This document shows, piece after piece, positions 1-6,065 of a DNA stretch of 14,313 bases. A model generated the notes under the pieces. The model was not told where the DNA came from. It worked only from the letters and a program-made list of their open reading frames with translations, and did no database searches. Made by a program: the position numbers and the translations under genes. Position 1 is the first letter of the stretch. Every line of letters starts with the position of its first letter. This DNA comes from an uncultured Collinsella sp. (GTDB taxonomy: Bacteria > Actinomycetota > Coriobacteriia > Coriobacteriales > Coriobacteriaceae): contig CABUWA010000035.1 in assembly GCA_902495085.1 (NCBI GenBank), positions 1 through 14,313 on the forward strand, given 5' to 3'.

Positions 1-357
1 TATTCAATCTCGGGTGTTCTTGGCGGCGTAAGCGAGCCGGCGCTGTACGGTTGCGGCTTTAAATATGGCAGGTGCCTGACGTGCATGGCCATTGGCGGCG
101 CCGTCGGAGGCCTTGTTGCGGCCGTGGGCCACGTTACGGCCTATACCATCGGCATGACGAATGTCCTTATGGTCATTGGCTTTGCCACGGGCGGCATCTC
201 GAACCTGCTGTGGTGCTGCGCTGCCGGCGGTGTGGCATTTGCGGTGTCTGCGGCGCTGAGCTACTGCTTTGGCGTGGTGCCGGCGAAGGGACAGACGACG
301 GGGGACGGAGCCGATTCACCCGAAACCTCGAAGAGCGTGGCCGAAGTAAGCGCGTAA
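1..357 (+). CDS. PTS sugar permease, EIIC C-terminal end (partial)
   Basis: The frame is open from base 1, so this is the last 118 residues of a longer gene that starts outside the window. It begins with the glucose/sucrose/beta-glucoside-type EIIC signature GVSEPALYG (visible residues about 9-17), part of the sugar-binding loop region in this superfamily. Two hydrophobic segments follow (about residues 30-52 and 55-84). The protein would form the membrane channel that imports a sugar while it is phosphorylated by the PTS. The chain ends in a short polar tail (about residues 91-118) with no EIIA domain behind it, so it is probably an EIIBC or EIIC form served by a separate EIIA. The substrate cannot be told from this fragment. 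A terminator follows, so this gene is the last of its unit. Family call is good; specificity is unknown. Confidence 0.85.
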   Translation, partial: YSISGVLGGVSEPALYGCGFKYGRCLTCMAIGGAVGGLVAAVGHVTAYTIGMTNVLMVIGFATGGISNLLWCCAAGGVAFAVSAALSYCFGVVPAKGQTTGDGADSPETSKSVAEVSA

Positions 358-395
358 ACCTGTGCGACACAAGGACGATTCCTTTGCCATATTCC

Positions 396-429
396 AAGGC
401 CGTGGCCCGTGTGGGTTGCGGCCTTTTTT
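396..429 (+). terminator. Intrinsic terminator after the PTS gene
   Basis: AAGGCCG (396-402) pairs with CGGCCTT (419-425), with an inner CCC/GGG pairing. The stem runs into six T residues (424-429). It sits about 40 nt after the PTS stop codon and before the cation transporter, so it separates the two transcription units. Confidence 0.85.
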
Positions 430-508
430 GTATCTGGGGGACAAAGTGGCTACACTACAATCCGTTTGAGCAATAGATATATAGGTAGTACCGTGGGGGC
501 GGATGTAG

Positions 509-1663
509 ATGGTCGAGTGGATTGTTAAGCGTGCGCAGGGCGACCGTGCGCGCGTGGGCACGTTGACGGGCGTGGTGTGTATTCTCGCCAATGTGGCACT
601 ATGCGCTGCGAAGGGCGTAATTGGCGTGCTGTCGGGATCGGTTTCGATTGTGGCGGATGCCATGAACAACCTGTCCGATGCAAGCTCGAATATCGTGAGC
701 GTGCTGGGCTTTAAGCTGGCGAGCAAGCCGGCCGACCCCGAGCATCCTTACGGCCACGGTCGCTACGAGTATCTCTCGGGTTTGGTCGTGGCGGCGCTCG
801 TGCTGCTTATTGGCATCGAACTGGTGAAGTCCTCGGTGGAGCGTATTGTCAACCCGGAGCCTGTCGAGTTCTCGCTTGCCCTGGTGGCGGTCCTGGCACT
901 TTCGATGGTTGTAAAGCTGTGGATGGCGGCCCTCAACCAAAAGCTCGGCGATCGCATTGAGTCCGAGACGCTGCATGCGACCGCGCAGGATTCCAAGAAC
1001 GATGTCCTTGCCACAGGCGCCGTGTTGGCGTGCGCAATTGTTTCGCAGGTGACGCACATCAATCTTGACGCATGGGTCGGCCTTGCCGTTGGCGCCTATA
1101 TTGGCTGGAGCGGTTTTGAGCTCATCCAGGATACGGTGAGCCCGCTTTTGGGCCAGTCGCCCGATCCTAAGCTGGTCAAGCACATTCGAGACAAGATCAT
1201 GAGCTATCCCGGCGTTTTGGGCGTTCACGATTTGATGGTTCACGACTACGGCCCGGGCAGGAAGTTTGCAAGTGCGCATGCCGAGATGGCGGCCGAGGAC
1301 AGCCCGTTGGAAAGTCACGACACGCTCGATAACATCGAGCAGTCGTTTAGGGACGAAGACGGCATGATCGTTACGCTTCACTACGATCCCATCGTGACCG
1401 ATGACCCCAAGCTGGCGAGCATGCGCTTGCGCATTCACGCCATGGCCCAGGAGATCGATAGCCGCCTCTCGATTCATGACCTGCGCTGCGTGCCGGGTCC
1501 TACGCACACCAACGTGATCTTTGACTGCGTGCGTCCCTCGGATCTGCAGATGAGTGCCGAAGACGTAAAGCACGCGCTGACACAACGGGTCGAATCGGAA
1601 TATCCCAAGTCGATTGCCAAGATTACGATCGACGAAGACTACGTAGGGCATACCCACGAGTAA
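509..1663 (+). CDS. Cation diffusion facilitator (CDF) family metal efflux protein
   Basis: This is a 384-residue inner-membrane CDF transporter expected to export a divalent metal in exchange for protons. Six hydrophobic segments are visible at about residues 17-34, 38-60, 88-106, 121-139, 164-180 and 186-204. The family's metal site lies in segments 2 and 5: D50-x3-N54 and D161-x3-D165. The residue aligned with the Zn/Fe-type histidine (H153 of FieF) is Asp here, which favours Mn or broad specificity over strict Zn; this is inference. The HPYGHGRYEYL motif (79-89) is typical of the family. A cytoplasmic dimerisation domain covers about 228-295, and a second similar region covers about 310-378, making the protein longer than the roughly 300-residue FieF. 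A G-rich stretch (493-500) upstream of ATG 509 can serve as ribosome binding site. It stands alone between a terminator and the next gene, 39 nt away. Confidence 0.9.
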   Translation: MVEWIVKRAQGDRARVGTLTGVVCILANVALCAAKGVIGVLSGSVSIVADAMNNLSDASSNIVSVLGFKLASKPADPEHPYGHGRYEYLSGLVVAALVLLIGIELVKSSVERIVNPEPVEFSLALVAVLALSMVVKLWMAALNQKLGDRIESETLHATAQDSKNDVLATGAVLACAIVSQVTHINLDAWVGLAVGAYIGWSGFELIQDTVSPLLGQSPDPKLVKHIRDKIMSYPGVLGVHDLMVHDYGPGRKFASAHAEMAAEDSPLESHDTLDNIEQSFRDEDGMIVTLHYDPIVTDDPKLASMRLRIHAMAQEIDSRLSIHDLRCVPGPTHTNVIFDCVRPSDLQMSAEDVKHALTQRVESEYPKSIAKITIDEDYVGHTHE

Positions 1664-1702
1664 GGCTATGCCGGCAAAGCAGGTTATGCAGAAGGGGAGA
1701 GC

Positions 1703-2329
1703 ATGAAGAAGCTGTATCTACTCCGCCACGGTCAGACGGAGTTCAACGTCAAAAAGCTGGTCCAGGGCCGCTGCGATTCACCGCTCACCGACTTAGGCCG
1801 TCAGCAAGCCGGGATGGCAGCCGCATGGCTCAAAGCCCACGGCGTCGTCCCCGACAAAGTGGTCTCATCACCCTTAGGCCGAGCCATGGACACGGCAAGT
1901 CTCGTCGCATGCGAGCTCCACGGCCCGGACGCAGCAGCCGAGCCCTGCGAAGGCATTATCGAGCGCTGCTACGGCTCCTTCGAAGAAGGCCCGCACGGCG
2001 CGCTGCCCACCGACGTCTGGGATCCGGGCGAGGACCTGGTCCCCTTCGGAGGAGAAGGAAGCCAGGCGCTGCAAGAACGTATGGTGGATGCGCTTACCAA
2101 TATCATGGGCTCCGAGGGCATCGAAACCCTTCTAGCAGTAAGCCACGGCAGCGCCAGCCGCCAATTTATCAAGGCCGCAGCCCCAGAGGGCTTCGAGCTC
2201 CCAACAAAACTCCCCAACTGCGCCATCATGATCATCGATTTCGATGAGGCAAAGCCACAAGCAGAAGGCGAACCGTCCCAATGCAAGTTCACCCTCCAGC
2301 AAATAGTGGACCCCCAACAAAGTCATTAG
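1703..2329 (+). CDS. Histidine phosphatase family protein (phosphoglycerate mutase-like)
   Basis: This is a 208-residue cytoplasmic enzyme of the histidine phosphatase superfamily (clade 1: cofactor-dependent phosphoglycerate mutase, CobC and related phosphatases). The phosphohistidine motif RHG is at residues 8-10 (LLRHGQTEFN). R60 follows in SSPLGRAMDTA, acidic E94/E95 lie in the FEEG segment where the catalytic acid is expected, and the second active-site histidine is H148 in VSHGSASRQF. The reaction goes through a phosphohistidine intermediate; the substrate is not evident, and these genes are often mislabelled as glycolytic mutases. An AAGGGGAG ribosome binding site (1692-1699) supports ATG 1703. 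The gene may be read with the CDF gene 39 nt upstream. A long inverted repeat follows and may end its transcript. Codon use is somewhat richer in CCA/ACA-type codons than in the highly expressed ribosomal genes. Confidence 0.87.
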   Translation: MKKLYLLRHGQTEFNVKKLVQGRCDSPLTDLGRQQAGMAAAWLKAHGVVPDKVVSSPLGRAMDTASLVACELHGPDAAAEPCEGIIERCYGSFEEGPHGALPTDVWDPGEDLVPFGGEGSQALQERMVDALTNIMGSEGIETLLAVSHGSASRQFIKAAAPEGFELPTKLPNCAIMIIDFDEAKPQAEGEPSQCKFTLQQIVDPQQSH

Positions 2330-2365
2330 CCTGAGCGAGCAAGGTTTAGCAGACATCAACGTGGC

Positions 2366-2528
2366 GTTCCCAGTGTGCGGCGGAGGGGGCGGGCCTGAGA
2401 CATATTAAGGTTGTCGCGAGTTCCGCACGAACAGGAGAGCACTTAATGTGCTCTCCGTCGTGAGCAGGACTGTAGAGCAGCAACCTTAATATGTCTCAGG
2501 CCCGCCCCCTCCGCCGCACACTGGGAAC
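2366..2528. repeat. Perfect 48-bp inverted repeat around a second hairpin
   Basis: Bases 2366-2413 are the exact reverse complement of 2481-2528, 48 of 48 positions. The pairing resumes outward for six more pairs (CGTGGC at 2360-2365) after a 2-nt bulge. The 67-nt centre holds its own hairpin: GGAGAGCAC (2434-2442) with GTGCTCTCC (2448-2456), and outside it CACGA (2426-2430) with TCGTG (2458-2462). The whole segment can fold as one very long stem on either strand. No T-run follows it and no gene lies inside. It could end transcription of the phosphatase gene, be a non-autonomous (MITE-like) insertion, or be an invertible segment. No convincing target-site duplication is seen at its edges. Confidence 0.9.
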
Positions 2529-2578
2529 GTGCCACGCACTTTACCTGCGTAAACAATGTGAGTGAAATATGAATCTCG

Positions 2579-2605
2579 ATGGATACGCCCGCAGCCGTGT
2601 ATACT
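2579..2605 (+). promoter_or_regulatory. Promoter-like block upstream of rplC (copy 1)
   Basis: The block begins ATGGATACGCCCG and ends CCGTGTATACT, giving a good -10-like hexamer TATACT at 2600-2605. No strong -35 hexamer is present at the usual distance. Bases 2579-2604 match 4444-4469 before rplB at 23 of 26 positions, while the surrounding sequence does not match. This argues for a shared regulatory site. It would start a transcript with a leader of roughly 180 nt ahead of rplC. Promoter function is inferred. Confidence 0.55.
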
Positions 2606-2788
2606 AAACAGCTGTGTGTAACCAGGGGAGTATTCTGGCTGGACAAAATGCCTGCTTAATAGGGTTGTCAGGTAGTCCGGACGCAATACAAGGCTGGGGA
2701 GCACGTCGTGTAAGTAGTGGTCCTCTAGGGGCGTACGCTCGGTGGTGTACGCATTGTCCCAAGACCACGCGAGAGTTGGGATCATATC
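2606..2788 (+). promoter_or_regulatory. Structured 5' leader of the rplC operon
   Basis: This stretch holds no convincing gene, and no rpsJ coding sequence. It can fold into two units. The first pairs GGAC (2641-2644) with GTCC (2675-2678) and CCTG (2651-2654) with CAGG (2669-2672). The second pairs GTGGTC (2717-2722) with GACCAC (2763-2768), enclosing GCGTAC (2731-2736) with GTACGC (2747-2752) and possibly GGG (2728-2730) with CCC (2758-2760). The last stem ends about 20 nt before the start codon. In gamma-proteobacteria the S10 operon leader binds ribosomal protein L4 for feedback control. A similar role here is a hypothesis from position only; the structures do not obviously match that leader. 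Confidence 0.45.
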
Positions 2789-3409
2789 TTGATCAGCATG
2801 ATTCTCGGCCGCAAGATTGGCATGACCCAGGTTTGGGACGAGGACGACAACGTCGTTCCCGTCACGGTCATCCAGGCTGGCCCCTGCGCTGTCTCGCAGG
2901 TTAAAACTCAGGCAACCGACGGCTATGACGCCGTCCAGATCGGTTTCGGCGACATCAAGGCCAAGAACGTGAACAAGCCCATGGCTGGTCACTTCGCCAA
3001 GGCTGGCGTCGAGCCTGTCCGCTTCCTTCGTGAGGTCCGCGTCGAGAACGGCGAGGAGCACAAGGTCGGCGAGGTCGTCACCGTCGCTGATTTCGCTGAT
3101 GTCGAGAAGGTCGACGTCATCGGTACCTCCAAGGGTAAGGGCTTCCAGGGTCGCATCAAGCGCTGGGGTCAGCGCCGCGGTCCTATGACGCATGGTTCTC
3201 ACTTCCAGCGTCACCCCGGTTCTATCGGTCAGTGCGCCTATCCTGCGCGCGTCCTCAAGGGCGTCAAGATGGCCGGTCACATGGGTAACGAGCGCGTTAC
3301 CGTCAAGAACCTTTCCGTTGTCCGCATCGATGCCGAGCAGAACCTCATCTTGGTCAAGGGCGCTGTCCCGGGTGCCAAGAATGGTCTCGTCGCCATCCGT
3401 ATGGCCTAA
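2789..3409 (+). CDS. rplC: Ribosomal protein L3 (uL3)
   Basis: This is a 206-residue large-subunit protein that binds 23S rRNA near the peptidyl transferase centre and helps start 50S assembly. The N-terminal ILGRKIGMTQVWDE and the central region (about 109-172) with KGFQGRIKRW, GSIGQCAYPARV and KMAGHMG are uL3 hallmarks. The start is uncertain. TTG at 2789 gives the N-terminus MISMILGRK, which matches the usual family length, while ATG at 2798 would lose three residues. Neither has a strong Shine-Dalgarno sequence; the best candidate is GAGAG at 2771-2775, rather far from TTG. It is the first gene of the cluster here, where rpsJ would normally come first. It is followed after 46 nt by rplD. 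Confidence 0.97.
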   Translation: MISMILGRKIGMTQVWDEDDNVVPVTVIQAGPCAVSQVKTQATDGYDAVQIGFGDIKAKNVNKPMAGHFAKAGVEPVRFLREVRVENGEEHKVGEVVTVADFADVEKVDVIGTSKGKGFQGRIKRWGQRRGPMTHGSHFQRHPGSIGQCAYPARVLKGVKMAGHMGNERVTVKNLSVVRIDAEQNLILVKGAVPGAKNGLVAIRMA

Positions 3410-3455
3410 GGGCCCAGCCCATTTAGCCCAGCGTCATACCAAGGAGAACACTTAA

Positions 3456-4082
3456 ATGGCAAAGTTTGAAGTAAAGAACAGCGAGGGCAAGAAGGTCGCC
3501 GAGGCCGAGCTCGCCGCTGAGGTGTACGGCATCGAGCCGAACATCCACGTTATGCACCACATCGTCAAGTGCCAGATGGCCTCTTGGCGTCAGGGCACCC
3601 AGTCCGCTAAGGGCCGCTCTGAGGTTTCCGGTGGCGGCAAGAAGCCTTGGCGTCAGAAGGGCACCGGCCGTGCCCGCCAGGGTTCCATCCGTGCTGCCCA
3701 GTGGCGTCACGGTGGCGTTGTCTTCGCCCCCAAGCCCCGTTCCTACGCTAAGCGTATGAACAACAAGGAGGTCAAGCTGGCTATGCGCTCCGCGCTGTCC
3801 GCCAAGCTGGCCGATGGCGAGCTCGTGCTCGTCGACGACTACGGCTTCGAGAAGCCTTCCACCAAGGCTGCCGTCGCCATGCTCAAGGCTCTCGGCCTTG
3901 AGGGCAAGCGTCTGACCATCATCGTTCGCGATGAGGACGTCAACGCCTACCTGTCGTTCCGCAACATTCCCAAGACGTTCATCATCACCGCTGACGAGGC
4001 CAACACCTACGATCTCGTCAACAACAACGCCGTGCTGATGCCCGCCGACATCGCCGCTCACTTCGGGGAGGTGCTTGCATAA
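3456..4082 (+). CDS. rplD: Ribosomal protein L4 (uL4)
   Basis: This is a 208-residue large-subunit protein lining the exit tunnel. The extended loop is clear: KKPWRQKGTGRARQGSIRAA (about 62-81) followed by QWRHGGVVFAPKPRSYAKRMN. The C-terminal alpha/beta domain ends with residues typical of the family. AAGGAGA at 3440-3446 is its ribosome binding site. The stop codon TAA directly abuts the ATG of rplW, so translation of the two is probably coupled. In E. coli L4 is the autogenous repressor of the S10 operon, and it is the natural candidate to act on the leaders in this cluster; that is inference. Confidence 0.98.
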   Translation: MAKFEVKNSEGKKVAEAELAAEVYGIEPNIHVMHHIVKCQMASWRQGTQSAKGRSEVSGGGKKPWRQKGTGRARQGSIRAAQWRHGGVVFAPKPRSYAKRMNNKEVKLAMRSALSAKLADGELVLVDDYGFEKPSTKAAVAMLKALGLEGKRLTIIVRDEDVNAYLSFRNIPKTFIITADEANTYDLVNNNAVLMPADIAAHFGEVLA

Positions 4083-4370
4083 ATGACCGCCCACGAGATC
4101 ATCATCCGTCCGATCGTGTCCGAGCGTTCCTTCTCCGGCATGGAGCTGAACAAGTACACGTTCGAGGTCGCCAAGGATGCTAACAAGTATCAGATCAAGG
4201 ACGCTGTCGAGGAGATCTTCGGCGTCAAGGTCGTTCGCGTGAACACCCTGACGGTCAAGCCCAAGACCAAGCGCGTGCGCTATGTCGCCGGCAAGACCCG
4301 TTCTTGGAAGAAGGCCATCGTCACGCTGGCCGAGGGCGACACCATCGAGGTCTTTGGCAACCAGGCCTAA
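4083..4370 (+). CDS. rplW: Ribosomal protein L23 (uL23)
   Basis: This is a 95-residue protein at the tunnel exit, where L23 forms the docking site for trigger factor and SRP. The signature is IIIRPIVSERSF (residues 6-17), then YTFEVAKDANKYQIKDAVEEIFGVKVVRVNT and the loop KPKTKRVRYVAGKTRSWKKAIVTL. Length and content are normal. Its ribosome binding site, GGGGAGG, lies inside the end of rplD, whose stop codon it abuts. It is the last gene before a terminator-like hairpin and a 179-nt gap, so it may close the first transcription unit of the cluster. Confidence 0.98.
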   Translation: MTAHEIIIRPIVSERSFSGMELNKYTFEVAKDANKYQIKDAVEEIFGVKVVRVNTLTVKPKTKRVRYVAGKTRSWKKAIVTLAEGDTIEVFGNQA

Positions 4371-4387
4371 GACTCGCTGCTGTTGAG

Positions 4388-4430
4388 TGAGCTCATGCCT
4401 CCCAAATAGGGGAGGCGGGAGCTCAAGGTT
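4388..4430 (+). terminator. Terminator-like hairpin between rplW and rplB
   Basis: TGAGCTC (4388-4394) pairs with GAGCTCA (4419-4425), and inside it GCCTCCC (4397-4403) pairs with GGGAGGC (4410-4416) across a 6-nt loop. Only a short T-run (TTTT, 4429-4432) follows, after AGG, so it could be a partial terminator or attenuator. It is immediately followed by the second promoter-like block. Confidence 0.6.
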
Positions 4431-4443
4431 TTGGGCGTATAAA

Positions 4444-4470
4444 ATGGACACGCCCGGAACCGTGTATACG
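4444..4470 (+). promoter_or_regulatory. Promoter-like block upstream of rplB (copy 2)
   Basis: This block begins ATGGACACGCCCGG and ends CCGTGTATACG. It matches the block before rplC at 23 of 26 positions (4444-4469 against 2579-2604). The -10-like element is TATACG at 4465-4470. TGGACA (4445-4450) resembles a -35 element but is only 14 bp away, which is short for a standard housekeeping promoter. It would restart transcription behind the hairpin at 4388-4430, with an 80-nt leader before rplB. Confidence 0.55.
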
Positions 4471-4549
4471 TCCGGTGTCATCGCACCCGAGGCAGAACCT
4501 CGAATCCCTGTCTGCGATGGCTAACGGATTCCTATTGAAAGGGATTGTA
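4471..4549 (+). promoter_or_regulatory. rplB leader with possible Shine-Dalgarno sequestration
   Basis: CATCGCA (4479-4485) pairs with TGCGATG (4513-4519), enclosing CGAGG (4488-4492) with CCTCG (4498-4502). Within the same outer loop, AATCCCT (4503-4509) is the exact complement of AGGGATT (4540-4546), which contains the ribosome binding site of rplB. Opening the first fold would free the anti-Shine-Dalgarno segment, so two mutually dependent folds are possible. This is the architecture of an autoregulated ribosomal-protein leader. The regulator is not identified. Confidence 0.5.
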
Positions 4550-5380
4550 ATGGCTGTAAAGCACCTTAAGCCGACCTCCGCTGGTAGGCGTTGGCAGACG
4601 ATCTCCGACTTCTCCGAGATCACCTGCACCAAGCCCGAGAAGTCTCTTCTCGAGCCCCTGCCCAAGAAGGCCGGTCGTAACAACAACGGCCGCATCACCA
4701 CCCGCCACCAGGGCGGCGGCGTGAAGCGTCGTTACCGCGTGATCGACTTCAAGCGCAACAAGGACGGCGTGCCCGCCAAGGTTGCCACGATCGAGTACGA
4801 TCCGAACCGTTCCGCTCGCATCGCTCTGCTGCACTACGCTGACGGTGAGAAGCGCTACATTCTGGCCCCCAAGGGCCTCGAGGTCGGTCAGACCATCATG
4901 TCCGGTTCTGACGCCGACATCAAGCCGGGCAACGCTCTGCCCCTCGCCGACATCCCCGTCGGTACGCTCATCCACGCCGTCGAGTTCCAGCCGGGCAAGG
5001 GCGCCGCTATCGCCCGTTCCGCCGGTAATTCCTGCCAGCTGATGGGTAAGGAGGGCAAGTACGCCATCGTCCGTATGCCTTCCTCCGAGATGCGCCGCAT
5101 CCTCGTTACCTGCCGCGCCACCGTCGGTGAGGTCGGCAACGCCGATCACTCCAACATCGTCATCGGCAAGGCCGGCCGTAAGCGTCACATGAACGTGCGC
5201 CCGACCGTCCGCGGTACCGTCATGAACCCTGTCGACCACCCGCACGGCGGTGGCGAGGGCAAGAACCACACCTCTGGTCGTCCCTCCGTTACCCCCTGGG
5301 GTAAGCCGACGAAGGGCCTTCGTACGCGCAAGAAAAAGAAGGTCTCGAACCAGCACATCATTCGTCGCCGTAAGAAGTAA
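4550..5380 (+). CDS. rplB: Ribosomal protein L2 (uL2)
   Basis: This is a 276-residue large-subunit protein next to the peptidyl transferase centre and the subunit bridges. The N-terminus MAVKHLKPTSAGRRW, the RNA-binding motif NNNGRITTRHQGGGVKRRYR and the C-terminal VDHPHGGGEGK (with the conserved histidine studied in the E. coli protein) are diagnostic. The basic tail RTRKKKKVSNQHIIRRRKK is normal. ATG 4550 is chosen because it follows GAAAGGG (4537-4543) and gives the family N-terminus. An upstream in-frame ATG at 4475 would add 25 unrelated residues from the leader. It opens the second block of the cluster, 179 nt after rplW, and is followed 32 nt later by rpsS. Confidence 0.98.
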   Translation: MAVKHLKPTSAGRRWQTISDFSEITCTKPEKSLLEPLPKKAGRNNNGRITTRHQGGGVKRRYRVIDFKRNKDGVPAKVATIEYDPNRSARIALLHYADGEKRYILAPKGLEVGQTIMSGSDADIKPGNALPLADIPVGTLIHAVEFQPGKGAAIARSAGNSCQLMGKEGKYAIVRMPSSEMRRILVTCRATVGEVGNADHSNIVIGKAGRKRHMNVRPTVRGTVMNPVDHPHGGGEGKNHTSGRPSVTPWGKPTKGLRTRKKKKVSNQHIIRRRKK

Positions 5381-5412
5381 TTTCGGATACCGAGTTTTAG
5401 GAGAAAGCACTT

Positions 5413-5673
5413 ATGAGCAGAAGTCTCAAAAAGGGCCCGTTCGTGGAGACTCGCCTTCTCTCGCGTATCACCGCGATGAACGAGGCTGGCAAGAAGGACG
5501 TCGTGAAGACCTGGTCCCGCGCGTCCACCATCTTCCCCGAGATGGTTGGTCACACCATCGCCGTCCACGACGGCCGCAAGCATGTGCCCGTGTATGTTAC
5601 CGAGTCCATGGTTGGTCACAAGCTCGGCGAGTTCGCGCCGACTCGTACGTTCCGTGGCCACAAGGCCAAATAG
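5413..5673 (+). CDS. rpsS: Ribosomal protein S19 (uS19)
   Basis: This 86-residue small-subunit head protein forms a complex with S13 near the A site. MSRSLKKGPFV (1-11), TWSRASTIFPEMVGHTIAVHDG (about 34-55) and the end VGHKLGEFAPTRTFRGHKAK are standard uS19 sequence at standard length. TAGGAGA (5398-5404) is its ribosome binding site. It lies between rplB and rplV in the normal S10-operon order, with 14 nt to rplV. Confidence 0.98.
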   Translation: MSRSLKKGPFVETRLLSRITAMNEAGKKDVVKTWSRASTIFPEMVGHTIAVHDGRKHVPVYVTESMVGHKLGEFAPTRTFRGHKAK

Positions 5674-5687
5674 GGGGTTAACCGTAA

Positions 5688-6059
5688 ATGGCAACTAAGT
5701 CTATTGAAACTGAGGCCACCGAGGTTCGCGCCGTCGCTAAGTACGTGCGTGTTTCCCCCAGCAAGGCCCGCCTGGTGGTCGATCTGATCCGCCGCAAGCC
5801 TGTCGCTCAGGCCTTCGACATCCTCCACTTCTGCGACCGCGCCGTCGCCGTGGATGTCGAGAAGGTTCTCCGTTCCGCCGTTGCGAACGCCGAGAACAAC
5901 AACGGTCTGCGTGCCGACAACCTGGTTGTCGCCGCTGCCTATGTTGACGAGGGTCCGACGCTTAAGCGCATCCGTCCCCGCGCCAAGGGTTCCGCTTCTC
6001 GCATTCTGAAGCGTACTTCCCACATCACCGTCGTCGTTGCTCCTCGAAAGGAGGCGTAA
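5688..6059 (+). CDS. rplV: Ribosomal protein L22 (uL22)
   Basis: This is a 123-residue large-subunit protein whose long hairpin lines the exit tunnel. AVAKYVRVSPSKARLVVDLI (residues 15-34) and the tip-containing segment YVDEGPTLKRIRPRAKGSASRILKRTSHITVVV are the family signatures. About 14 residues precede the conserved core, slightly longer than the E. coli form. The tunnel-tip region is where macrolide-resistance changes occur in other bacteria; nothing unusual is evident here. GGGGG just after the rpsS stop serves as ribosome binding site. The end of the gene carries AAAGGAGG, which serves rpsC. Confidence 0.97.
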   Translation: MATKSIETEATEVRAVAKYVRVSPSKARLVVDLIRRKPVAQAFDILHFCDRAVAVDVEKVLRSAVANAENNNGLRADNLVVAAAYVDEGPTLKRIRPRAKGSASRILKRTSHITVVVAPRKEA

Positions 6060-6065
6060 AGCTGT

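Noticed and set aside
358..508. Metal-sensing riboswitch before the CDF gene
   Set aside because: The region holds the PTS terminator and a short promoter-sized stretch; no conserved riboswitch core was recognisable.
2614..2904. Short plus-strand frame overlapping the rplC leader
   Set aside because: It overlaps the start of rplC in another frame, has no family resemblance and no good ribosome binding site; it is not an rpsJ remnant.
4475..4549. Upstream ATG as the start of rplB
   Set aside because: It would add 25 residues unlike any L2 and would run through the structured leader; ATG 4550 has its own ribosome binding site and gives the family N-terminus.
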